A DNA stretch of 46,444 nt from an uncultured Bacteroidales bacterium (GTDB taxonomy: Bacteria; Bacteroidota; Bacteroidia; Bacteroidales; P3). Both the position numbers and the translations under genes were made by a program. Positions within the stretch are counted from its first letter, which is position 1. Every line of letters starts with the position of its first letter. A model generated the notes under the pieces. The model was not told the origin of the DNA. It made no database searches and worked only from the letters and a program-made list of their open reading frames with translations. The stretch covers positions 1 through 46,444 of the forward strand of contig CAJOHZ010000018.1 in assembly GCA_905234695.1 (NCBI GenBank), written 5' to 3'. This document shows positions 17,082-22,562 of the stretch, in pieces.

Positions 17082-17397
17082 CTTTGTAGTCCTGCGCTGC
17101 TTTGACGAGGCCTCGCACCTCATTAATAAGAGATTCCTTGATGTACTTTTCGCCAGCTGTAAAGACTACATTGATAGAGAAATCGCCGTTGGCGCGTTTC
17201 CTCAACGAAGCGTGAGACGAAGCAAGGACCAGTTTGGATCTCTTGACCCGCGGTGGATTTTCGACGAAGGCGAAACGGTCTTGTTCGCCAGTGTAGAGCG
17301 CCTTGCCGCACATCACACGGCCATTGATTTGCTCGCGGGTTGCGAACACCTCCACATCTGTAGGTGGTAGTTGCTTGAAAATCTTTTCGTTTTCCAT
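17071..17397 (-). CDS. First gene of the element's leftward operon, unknown
   Basis: I place the start at the ATG at 17,397 (MENEKIFKQLPPTDVEVF), giving 108 residues. The -7 box at 17,424-17,431 lies only 26 bases upstream, so an upstream start at 17,448 would precede the transcript. The protein is basic in the middle (RVKRSKLVLASSHASLRKRANG) with strand-like segments and a helical C-terminus ending KAAQDYKDEE. No family is recognised. Being first and close to the candidate origin, it could be a replication or control protein, but that is inference. Confidence 0.65.
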   Translation of the reverse strand: MENEKIFKQLPPTDVEVFATREQINGRVMCGKALYTGEQDRFAFVENPPRVKRSKLVLASSHASLRKRANGDFSINVVFTAGEKYIKESLINEVRGLVKAAQDYKDEE

Positions 17398-17423
17398 GGT
17401 TTGTTTGTATTGAAATTTGCCAG

Positions 17424-17431
17424 CAAAGTTA
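17424..17431 (-). promoter_or_regulatory. Promoter -7 box for the element's leftward operon
   Basis: TAACTTTG on the minus strand fits TAnnTTTG and lies 26 bases before the ATG at 17,397. A TTTG is present 14 bases upstream of the box, somewhat close for a -33 element. Confidence 0.6.
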
Positions 17432-17456
17432 CGGACAAGAAAAAGCAAAACGGCTC

Positions 17457-17524
17457 AGTGTCACATTTTCGAGGGTTACACTGCTAAAAACCAATAGAAA
17501 ACGAAAACAAAGTGTCACATGTGA
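17457..17524. promoter_or_regulatory. Direct repeat and palindrome upstream of the leftward promoter
   Basis: AGTGTCACAT occurs at 17,457-17,466 and again at 17,511-17,520. The second copy runs into a perfect 10-bp palindrome, TCACATGTGA (17,515-17,524). The position just upstream of the leftward promoter suits an operator. The protein that would bind it is not known. Confidence 0.45.
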
Positions 17525-17529
17525 GCGGC

Positions 17530-17538
17530 GGGGGGGGG
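17530..17538 (+). repeat. Poly-G tract (9 G) upstream of the leftward operon
   Basis: A run of nine G within a GC-rich patch in otherwise AT-rich DNA, about 100 bases upstream of the leftward promoter. It is the counterpart of the ten-G run at 17,957. It lies in no supported gene, so any length change would act on regulation. Confidence 0.6.
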
Positions 17539-17649
17539 TAGTGTGTTTTCGTGGCCTCCGTACCACCCACGGAATAAAAGAGTTACAACGTGGAGTGTGT
17601 GATTTTTGCAACGAAACGTTAAAAGGAGTGTTAAAAAGTCGGACAAGGT

Positions 17650-17686
17650 ACGGAGACATCACGGAGACATCACGGAGACGCTACGG
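17650..17686 (+). repeat. 11-bp iterons in the central control region
   Basis: Three consecutive 11-bp units (ACGGAGACATC twice, then ACGGAGACGCT) and the first four bases of a fourth. About 100 bases upstream, CTCCGTACC can pair with GGTACGGAG at 17,647-17,655. Iterons of this size next to a replication-type gene cluster are typical of plasmid origins, but no function is shown here. Confidence 0.6.
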
Positions 17687-17692
17687 TGTGTG

Positions 17693-17843
17693 TGTGAATT
17701 GTGAATAGTGAATCGCGATGCAAATGCACGCGATTTCGCGCGTGAATTTTATTAATAAAGCATTTAGTTATATCAATAATTCATTATTAAAAAACACAAA
17801 ATCAACTCGAAAAACAATGCAATTCACGCTTCACAATTCACAA
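17693..17843. repeat. Central pair of terminal-repeat-like sequences flanking an AT-rich core
   Basis: 17,693-17,720 is a plus-oriented and 17,816-17,843 a minus-oriented copy of the terminal repeat (core TGTGAATTGTGAA, two variable bases, GTGAAT). Each arm of the element is thus enclosed by its own inverted pair. Between them are an inverted repeat AATCGCG (17,711-17,717) with CGCGATT (17,729-17,735) and a strongly AT-rich stretch (17,740-17,815) that could melt easily. The layout resembles a replication origin or a regulatory hub. From 17,398 to 17,922 there is no supported gene. Confidence 0.6.
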
Positions 17844-17882
17844 TTTTTTTTCAGCAACCAGTGTTGAATGTAAAAAAATTTG

Positions 17883-17890
17883 TATATTTG
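17883..17890 (+). promoter_or_regulatory. Promoter -7 box for the Fis-type regulator
   Basis: TATATTTG fits TAnnTTTG, with GTTG about 17 bases upstream as a possible -33 element. It lies 32 bases before the ATG at 17,923, which supports that ATG as the natural start. Confidence 0.65.
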
Positions 17891-17956
17891 CACATTCGAA
17901 TGCGCAATTTATTAACAGAAATATGAACACACAAAACACTCATTTACAAGCAAATC

Positions 17957-17966
17957 GGGGGGGGGG
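17957..17966 (+). repeat. Poly-G tract (10 G) that breaks the regulator's reading frame
   Basis: The ATG at 17,923 reads 15 codons (MNTQNTHLQANRGGG) through the G run and stops at TGA 17,968-17,970. Removing one G, or adding two, would join this start in frame to the Fis-type protein whose open frame begins at 17,975. The run therefore works as a possible on/off switch by slipped-strand mispairing. A homopolymer error in the assembly would look the same. Confidence 0.7.
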
Positions 17967-17974
17967 TTGATTTC

Positions 17975-18280
17975 GTGCTGATTGCAGAATTGGAAAAATA
18001 CTGCAAAACACGCTTCGCAAGTACAATCGCAGACGCAGGAAAGGAGGTACGCCCAGTTTTTGTTTATTGTTTGGCGCAGACGGGCGTAAACAGAACGTTC
18101 GCCGCCGCCCGCCTCGGGGTTTCACGGTGGACATTTTATAGGGAAATATCTAATGGAGAGACGATTACGAGCACAACACGCCGTGGTCGGCGGCTTTATG
18201 CCGACGTAATGTTGGTGTTGCGACACGTCAACCTAGGAAAATGTTTGGCAACGCGGAAAAGGCGACTAACTGAAAACTAG
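17975..18280 (+). CDS. Fis-type helix-turn-helix regulator, frame set by a poly-G tract
   Basis: The visible frame starts at a GTG (MLIAELEKYC) and gives 101 residues; with one G fewer it would start at ATG 17,923 and give 118 residues. The middle carries a Fis-type HTH like the C-terminal domain of NtrC activators: CLAQTGVNRTFAAARLGVSR followed by WTFYREI (about residues 30-57). The C-terminus is very basic (TTRRGRRLYADV, ATRKRRLTEN). It has its own promoter and terminator and sits between the central region and the DUF6266 unit, so it is a likely switch for the element's genes. Expression from the GTG is possible but no good ribosome-binding site is seen, as is common in Bacteroidota. Confidence 0.72.
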   Translation: MLIAELEKYCKTRFASTIADAGKEVRPVFVYCLAQTGVNRTFAAARLGVSRWTFYREISNGETITSTTRRGRRLYADVMLVLRHVNLGKCLATRKRRLTEN

Positions 18281-18307
18281 TTACATAGTATAGAAAAATG
18301 AGACAAA

Positions 18308-18332
18308 GTCACCGACAGGTGGCTTTTTTTTT
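18308..18332 (+). terminator. Terminator after the Fis-type regulator
   Basis: GTCACC and GGTGGC (6 bp, one G-U) with the loop GACA, followed by nine T. It separates the regulator from the next promoter at 18,334. Confidence 0.8.
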
Positions 18333-18333
18333 A

Positions 18334-18341
18334 TACCTTTG
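18334..18341 (+). promoter_or_regulatory. Promoter -7 box for the DUF6266 unit
   Basis: TACCTTTG fits TAnnTTTG and lies 19 bases before the ATG of the small membrane-protein gene, directly after a terminator. It would drive the small membrane protein and both DUF6266 genes as a separate, late-type unit. Confidence 0.65.
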
Positions 18342-18359
18342 CAAAAAATCCATTAAGCC

Positions 18360-18539
18360 ATGAAAGTCAAATTAACCAAAGAACAAATCAAGAAACTCGC
18401 CGAGAATCCCGACACAAAGGTTGAAATCGGCGACCCTTGGTACATCATTGTTGCCAAGGTTATTGTGTATGTTATCGGCCTGCTGTTGGCGGGCTACGGC
18501 ACGACAGCGGCTGCTGCAACGCTGGTTAACATACTCTAA
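18360..18539 (+). CDS. Small single-span membrane protein
   Basis: A 59-residue gene starting MKVKLTKEQIKKLAENPD. A charged, helical N-terminal half leads into one hydrophobic segment (about residues 27-46, WYIIVAKVIVYVIGLLLAG) and an Ala/Thr-rich end (TTAAAATLVNIL). There is no signal-peptidase site. It is first in the unit with the two DUF6266-type genes. Small membrane proteins in such a place can be holins, minor virion proteins or membrane anchors; the sequence does not decide between these. Confidence 0.75.
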   Translation: MKVKLTKEQIKKLAENPDTKVEIGDPWYIIVAKVIVYVIGLLLAGYGTTAAAATLVNIL

Positions 18540-18587
18540 TCCTTCGACCCATTAAACACCTAATTATTAACCTAAAAAACTAAAACA

Positions 18588-19355
18588 ATGGCAAGACAAA
18601 CTTCAACCATTACCGTTACCGGCAAACTCGGCAACATGGTGGGTGCCAAAGGTTACGACGGAAAGTACAATGCGTTCCATTACGTGCCTGGCGATGAGCG
18701 CAGCAACCCCAAGACTACCGAGCAGGTGTACCAGCGTTCGAAACTGGCACTAGCCGCGAAGGTGGCCGGAATGCTGGGCATTCTCGGTAACCAAGTTCTC
18801 GTTGCAAACGGCATGCGGCCTAATCGCCGCGGTGCGTTGGTTCGCAACATTATGCAGTACATAGACGATGCCGTGGGTGGTCCCGCCCTCGGAACTCGTC
18901 TTCCTCTCGTTCGCTCTCCTCGGGCGAAAGTGGAAATTACGGACCGCGCTTTTGCTGTCCTCCCTGCTGCACCCGACAGGTCAGGTAACATCAGTTACAA
19001 CTTCACGGGTAACGCGCTTCGCGGTACTGCCGTGCGCTATCTCGTGTCGTTCATGATTTACGACCCGACGCTGGACCAGTGGATTTACACCTGCGAGGTG
19101 CAGACCACGCCCGCCAAGGTGTACAACTACGTTGACGAGAGCATGAACGGTCACGAGGTTTTCTGCTACGCCTATGTGCTGGCAGTCACCACCGACCCGA
19201 CCACGCTCGGGTCAGAGGGTATTATGGGACCGCTCACAGGTACCGAGGAAGGCTTCAACATCGCCGTGGATTCGCAGGGCGTTCTCTACGGCAAGAACAT
19301 CGCCTTCTCGCAGATTGACACTTGCGTGCAGCGAGTGTCGATTCTCGCATCCTAG
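18588..19355 (+). CDS. DUF6266-type protein, shorter tandem paralogue
   Basis: A 255-residue protein with the N-terminal signature of DUF6266: TITVTGKLGNMVGAKG, then a Tyr-rich turn, NPKTTEQVYQRSK and a helical segment (LALAAKVAGMLGILG). The rest is beta-rich with no catalytic motif, signal peptide or membrane span. DUF6266 is widespread in Bacteroidota and, to my knowledge, has no known function. The neighbouring gene at 19,442 encodes a longer relative with the same N-terminal plan, so the pair arose by duplication. Their tandem arrangement downstream of a dedicated promoter, with an attenuator-like hairpin between them, is how structural proteins needed in different amounts are often arranged. 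Confidence 0.75.
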   Translation: MARQTSTITVTGKLGNMVGAKGYDGKYNAFHYVPGDERSNPKTTEQVYQRSKLALAAKVAGMLGILGNQVLVANGMRPNRRGALVRNIMQYIDDAVGGPALGTRLPLVRSPRAKVEITDRAFAVLPAAPDRSGNISYNFTGNALRGTAVRYLVSFMIYDPTLDQWIYTCEVQTTPAKVYNYVDESMNGHEVFCYAYVLAVTTDPTTLGSEGIMGPLTGTEEGFNIAVDSQGVLYGKNIAFSQIDTCVQRVSILAS

Positions 19356-19377
19356 CCCTAATGCTGAAACCTAAGGG

Positions 19378-19402
19378 GGGCGGGGCACAGTTCCCGCCCT
19401 TT
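19378..19402 (+). terminator. Attenuator-like hairpin between the two DUF6266 genes
   Basis: GGGCGGG and CCCGCCC form a 7-bp stem with an eight-base loop, followed by only three T. It is probably a partial terminator that would make the upstream gene more abundant than the downstream one. Confidence 0.6.
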
Positions 19403-19441
19403 AACCATTAACACACCTATTCACCAAAAAAATCAAGAATC

Positions 19442-20575
19442 ATGGGAAAGATTACTTCAACCATTGAAGCCCAAGGCAAAGTCGGCAACGTTGTCGGCAT
19501 GAAAGGAAAAGACGGCCGCGTCTACCTGAGAAAACACCAGTACAGCCCGCGCAATGCGCGTACCGCTGGACAAATGAATCGCCGCGTGGCGTGGGACAAC
19601 CTCGTTGCGCTGTGGAAGACCCTTAGCGGCAAGGGCGTTTGCGCTTTCGAGAACAAGCGTAGTAACCAGACCGATTTCAACGCGTTTATGTCGGCGAATG
19701 CCGATGTGAATCCCGTGTACCTCACCCGCAAGGAGGCTCGCATGGGTGTGTGTATCGTTAGCCCCGCCATCATAACGCTGGGTTCTCTGCCCACTATCGC
19801 GGTGACTGGTGCGGCAGGTGCAGCCAAGCGCACCGACATCGTGCTGCCCAACGGCTTTATCGTTAACCGCAGCACCACCGTCAAGGTGTTCAGCGAGACC
19901 ATCATCGACAACAACAACGGCCGCTTCAAGGAAGGCGACCAGCTGGCCTGCTTGGTGTTCAAACAGAACACTACAGACGCCAGCCGTCCTGTTGTCGAGT
20001 TCGAGGCCTACCGCATCACGCTTGACACGACCGAGAACGGCGTGCGCGTGTCGGATAAGGTAGACGTTGATTACTTCAGCGCCAACAGCGAGCGCCTCGG
20101 CGCTGCTGCTGCCGTGGAGGGCGGTATCGTGTGGATTCACAGCCGCGTCATTGACGGAAAGACGCTCGTTTCGTCGCAGCAGATTATGGTGGACAACGCG
20201 ACGCTGGCCACCTATCAGACTGCTCTCAAGCGGGCGCAGGCCGTTCTGTCTTACGGCGGTGTGCGTGACCGCTTCCTCACTCCCGAGAGCATTTTGGCCG
20301 AGAGTGAGCCCGACCCCGGTCCCGAGCCTCCGACTCCCACGACTGACGTGACCCTCACGCTGACCGCTTCTCCTTCGGGTTCGTGTGCGTTCACGGTTAA
20401 CGACTCCGCATACGCTGGCCCCGTGACGGTCGCCAGCGGCACGACCGTGACCCTTGTGGCAACGGCCAATTCCGGCTACACCTTCGACCGCTGGAGCGAC
20501 AACGTGCGCGAAAGCGAGCGCGAGATAACGCTCGTCGAGGACACCGCGCTGACTGCTTCTTTCAGCGAAGACTAG
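19442..20575 (+). CDS. DUF6266-type protein with C-terminal InlB-like repeat domain
   Basis: A 377-residue protein. The N-terminus repeats the paralogue's signature (STIEAQGKVGNVVGMKG, then RKHQYSPRNARTAGQMNRR). A beta-rich region extends to about residue 280, a Pro/Glu linker (ESEPDPGPEPPTPTTD) follows, and the last 70 residues form a divergent InlB B-repeat-like domain (TLTASPSGS, GTTVTLVATANSGYTFDRW, ending TALTASFSED). Such domains are usual in surface adhesins, yet there is no signal peptide or sorting domain here. A cytoplasmically assembled particle with an exposed binding module would explain this; so would an unusual export route. The strong terminator at 20,608 follows. Confidence 0.78.
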   Translation: MGKITSTIEAQGKVGNVVGMKGKDGRVYLRKHQYSPRNARTAGQMNRRVAWDNLVALWKTLSGKGVCAFENKRSNQTDFNAFMSANADVNPVYLTRKEARMGVCIVSPAIITLGSLPTIAVTGAAGAAKRTDIVLPNGFIVNRSTTVKVFSETIIDNNNGRFKEGDQLACLVFKQNTTDASRPVVEFEAYRITLDTTENGVRVSDKVDVDYFSANSERLGAAAAVEGGIVWIHSRVIDGKTLVSSQQIMVDNATLATYQTALKRAQAVLSYGGVRDRFLTPESILAESEPDPGPEPPTPTTDVTLTLTASPSGSCAFTVNDSAYAGPVTVASGTTVTLVATANSGYTFDRWSDNVRESEREITLVEDTALTASFSED

Positions 20576-20607
20576 TCATACTTCCATAGGGTATTGTTTG
20601 TGGACAG

Positions 20608-20640
20608 ACCCCCTGTAGTGATGCAGGGGGTTTGTTTTTG
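20608..20640 (+). terminator. Terminator of the element's rightward unit
   Basis: An 8-bp stem, ACCCCCTG with CAGGGGGT, and an eight-base loop, followed by a T-rich tract. It lies just inside the right terminal repeat and shares the CCCTGCA/TGCAGGG theme with the left-end terminator. Confidence 0.88.
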
Positions 20641-20645
20641 CATTG

Positions 20646-20679
20646 TTGTGAATTGTGAACTGTGAATTGCGAATGTTTT
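20646..20679 (+). repeat. Right terminal inverted repeat of the accessory element
   Basis: Heptads GTGAATT, GTGAACT, GTGAATT, GCGAATG followed by TTTT; reverse complement of 11,955-11,988 at 33 of 34 positions. From 20,680 to 21,053 there is no supported gene, only a weak hairpin and the promoters listed separately. Confidence 0.75.
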
Positions 20680-20743
20680 GGAGGGTTGATATTAATGGCG
20701 GCTACCGCCCTGCATTTGGAGCGCATGCGACTAGACGGCACGC

Positions 20744-20764
20744 GCCCAATTCGGGCTTTTTTTT
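20744..20764 (+). terminator. Short hairpin with T-tract outside the element's right end
   Basis: GCCC and GGGC (4 bp) around AATTC, followed by eight T. The stem is short, so activity is uncertain. It may be the end of a host transcript that was separated from its gene. Confidence 0.4.
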
Positions 20765-20824
20765 ATTTTATTTTACGAAGGTGGGGTGGAGCTACGCATG
20801 GGACGGGGATAGAATTCGCAAATG

Positions 20825-20832
20825 CAAAAGTA
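20825..20832 (-). promoter_or_regulatory. Orphan minus-strand -7 box facing the element
   Basis: TACTTTTG on the minus strand fits TAnnTTTG. No minus-strand gene follows before the element. It may have served the beta-barrel gene at 10,458-11,882 before the element was inserted. Confidence 0.35.
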
Positions 20833-20984
20833 CGAAAAAATGTCGATTTGGTGAAAATATTTTTTCGGAGGCGGATTTTTGGGAGCAGGGAGTGGTGGGG
20901 GAGTGAGGCGTGATGCGGGAGGGCACGGAGGTTTCTAAGGGAAAACTTTTGGGTGCGGAACCTTGGTGTTTCAGGAAAAATTCG

Positions 20985-20992
20985 TATCTTTG
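20985..20992 (+). promoter_or_regulatory. Promoter -7 box for lpdA
   Basis: TATCTTTG with TTG 19 bases upstream (20,963-20,965) as a -33 candidate. It lies 61 bases before the lpdA start codon. Confidence 0.65.
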
Positions 20993-21053
20993 CAATTTGC
21001 TAGTTGTTGCATTGTAAAGAAAAAATATATATAAATAACAAATACAGAATACA

Positions 21054-22541
21054 ATGAAGTACGATCTCATCGTTATTGGAAGCGGTCCTGGAGGATATGT
21101 GGCCGCAGTGAAGGCTTCGCAGCTGGGTATGAAAACCGCGGTGGTGGAGCGAGAAAATCTTGGGGGCATCTGCCTGAACTGGGGATGCATTCCGACGAAG
21201 GCGTTGCTGAAGAGCGCGCAGGTGTATAACTATATGTCGCATGCGGCTGGTTACGGTGTGCAGAGCGGGGTGCCGGAGGCGGATTTGACGGCGATGGTGG
21301 CGCGTTCGCGCGGTGTGGCGGAGACCATGAGCAAGGGAGTGCAGTTCCTGCTGAAGAAGAATAGCGTGGATGTGATTATGGGCACGGGGCGTGTGCTGCC
21401 TGGCAGGAAGGTGGCCGTGACGGATGGCGAGGGCAATGTTGCGGAGTATGAGGCGGACCACATTGTCATTGCGACGGGTGCGCGGAGCAAGGTGATGCCT
21501 GCGATGCCGCAGGACGGGAAGCATATCATTGGCTACCGTGAGGCGATGACGTTGCCGTTCAAGCCCCAGAGGATGGTGGTGTGCGGCAGCGGCGCCATCG
21601 GGAGCGAGTTTGCTTTCTTTTACCAGAGTATCGGCGTGGAGGTGACGCTGGTGGAGTTTATGCCGCAGATTCTGCCCAACGAGGATGAAGACACGGCGGC
21701 ACAGGTGAGCCGGAGTTTCCGCAAGATGGGGATGAAGGTGATGGTGCAGTCGAGTGTGGAGAGGGTGGATATCGACCAGGCTATGCCTGGAGATAATAAT
21801 GCTGGCGCGCAGGCTATGCCTGGAGATAATAATGCTGGCGCGCAGGGTATGTCTGGAGATGGTGGTGCCGGCGGGGTTTGCCACGTGACCATCAAGGATA
21901 TGAAGCGTGGGACGGAGACGGTGGTGGATTGCGACGTGGTGCTGAGCGCCGTGGGCGTGGTGACGAACCTCGAAGGGCTGGGCCTGGAGGAGACGGGCAT
22001 TGCGTTTGAGCGGGGCAAGATTGCGGTGGATGATTACTACAGGACGAGTGTGCCGGGGTATTACGCCATCGGCGACGTGGTGCACGGGCCGGCGCTGGCG
22101 CATGTGGCGAGCGCGGAGGCGGTGTGCTGTGTGGAGGCGATTGCGGGACACGAGCCCAAGAGGGTCAATTACAATAATATTCCGGGTTGCACGTATACGA
22201 CGCCGGAGGTGGCCAGCGTGGGTCTGACGGAGAAGAGGGCTTTGGAGGCGGGCAAGGAGATTTGTGTGGGCAAGTTTTTCTTCAAGGCCAGCGGCAAGGC
22301 CACGGCGGCGGGCAACACGGACGGTTTCGTCAAGATGGTCATCGACAAGCAGACGGATGAGATAGTGGGTTGCCACATGTGCGGCGACAATGTGACGGAG
22401 ATGATAGCCTCGATTGTGGTGGCGAGGGAGAACGGCCTGACGGCGCGAGAGGTGGCGGGGGCGATTCATCCGCACCCGACGATGAGCGAGGCTGTGATGG
22501 AGGCGATAGAGGCAGCCTACGGCTGTGCCATTCACGGATAA
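21054..22541 (+). CDS. lpdA: Dihydrolipoyl dehydrogenase with an internal tandem-repeat insert
   Basis: A 495-residue flavoprotein that reoxidises dihydrolipoyl groups with NAD+ (the E3 / L protein of 2-oxoacid dehydrogenases and glycine cleavage). FAD-binding GSGPGGYVAA at the N-terminus, the redox disulfide in GGICLNWGCIPTK (about residues 38-50), the ATGAR motif, the NAD-binding GSGAIGSEF, the second FAD motif YAIGDVV, and the C-terminal catalytic HPHPTMSEAV. Typical proteins are about 450-470 residues; the surplus comes mainly from three 11-residue repeats at 242-274 within the NAD domain. The lipoyl protein GcvH (gcvH at 1.6 kb) is a possible substrate. No E1 or E2 gene is adjacent. Confidence 0.95.
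   Translation: MKYDLIVIGSGPGGYVAAVKASQLGMKTAVVERENLGGICLNWGCIPTKALLKSAQVYNYMSHAAGYGVQSGVPEADLTAMVARSRGVAETMSKGVQFLLKKNSVDVIMGTGRVLPGRKVAVTDGEGNVAEYEADHIVIATGARSKVMPAMPQDGKHIIGYREAMTLPFKPQRMVVCGSGAIGSEFAFFYQSIGVEVTLVEFMPQILPNEDEDTAAQVSRSFRKMGMKVMVQSSVERVDIDQAMPGDNNAGAQAMPGDNNAGAQGMSGDGGAGGVCHVTIKDMKRGTETVVDCDVVLSAVGVVTNLEGLGLEETGIAFERGKIAVDDYYRTSVPGYYAIGDVVHGPALAHVASAEAVCCVEAIAGHEPKRVNYNNIPGCTYTTPEVASVGLTEKRALEAGKEICVGKFFFKASGKATAAGNTDGFVKMVIDKQTDEIVGCHMCGDNVTEMIASIVVARENGLTAREVAGAIHPHPTMSEAVMEAIEAAYGCAIHG
21777..21875 (+). repeat. 33-bp in-frame minisatellite inside lpdA
   Basis: Two identical 33-base units and a diverged third encode QAMPGDNNAGA, QAMPGDNNAGA and QGMSGDGGAGG. They are in frame and would form a flexible surface loop. 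The identity of units one and two implies recent expansion. Confidence 0.9.
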
Positions 22542-22562
22542 TGAACAAGAGAATAAGACGTT

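Larger units (their letters stand above)
11955..20679. mobile_element. Accessory element with terminal inverted repeats and two outward operons, no recognisable integrase
   Basis: An 8.7-kb block bounded by 34-bp inverted repeats with one mismatch (11,955-11,988 and 20,646-20,679). Its composition and gene content differ from the surrounding GC-rich host genes. Eleven leftward genes (primase-helicase, DUF3127-like, ASCH, small unknowns) and rightward genes (Fis-type regulator, small membrane protein, two DUF6266-type proteins) diverge from 17.4-17.9 kb. Each arm ends in a hairpin terminator within 4-10 bases of its terminal repeat. No integrase, transposase, relaxase, terminase or capsid gene was recognised, and no target-site duplication is obvious. 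The terminal repeats belong to a heptad-repeat type also found elsewhere in the window, so the exact ends are inferred. Confidence 0.65.

Noticed and set aside
17429..17662. 77-codon minus-strand ORF crossing the G9 run
   Set aside because: It spans the leftward promoter and iterons, has no good start, and no protein-like composition.
20655..20913. Two 83-codon plus-strand ORFs right of the element
   Set aside because: They start inside the terminal repeat, run through a T-rich hairpin region, and encode low-quality sequence.
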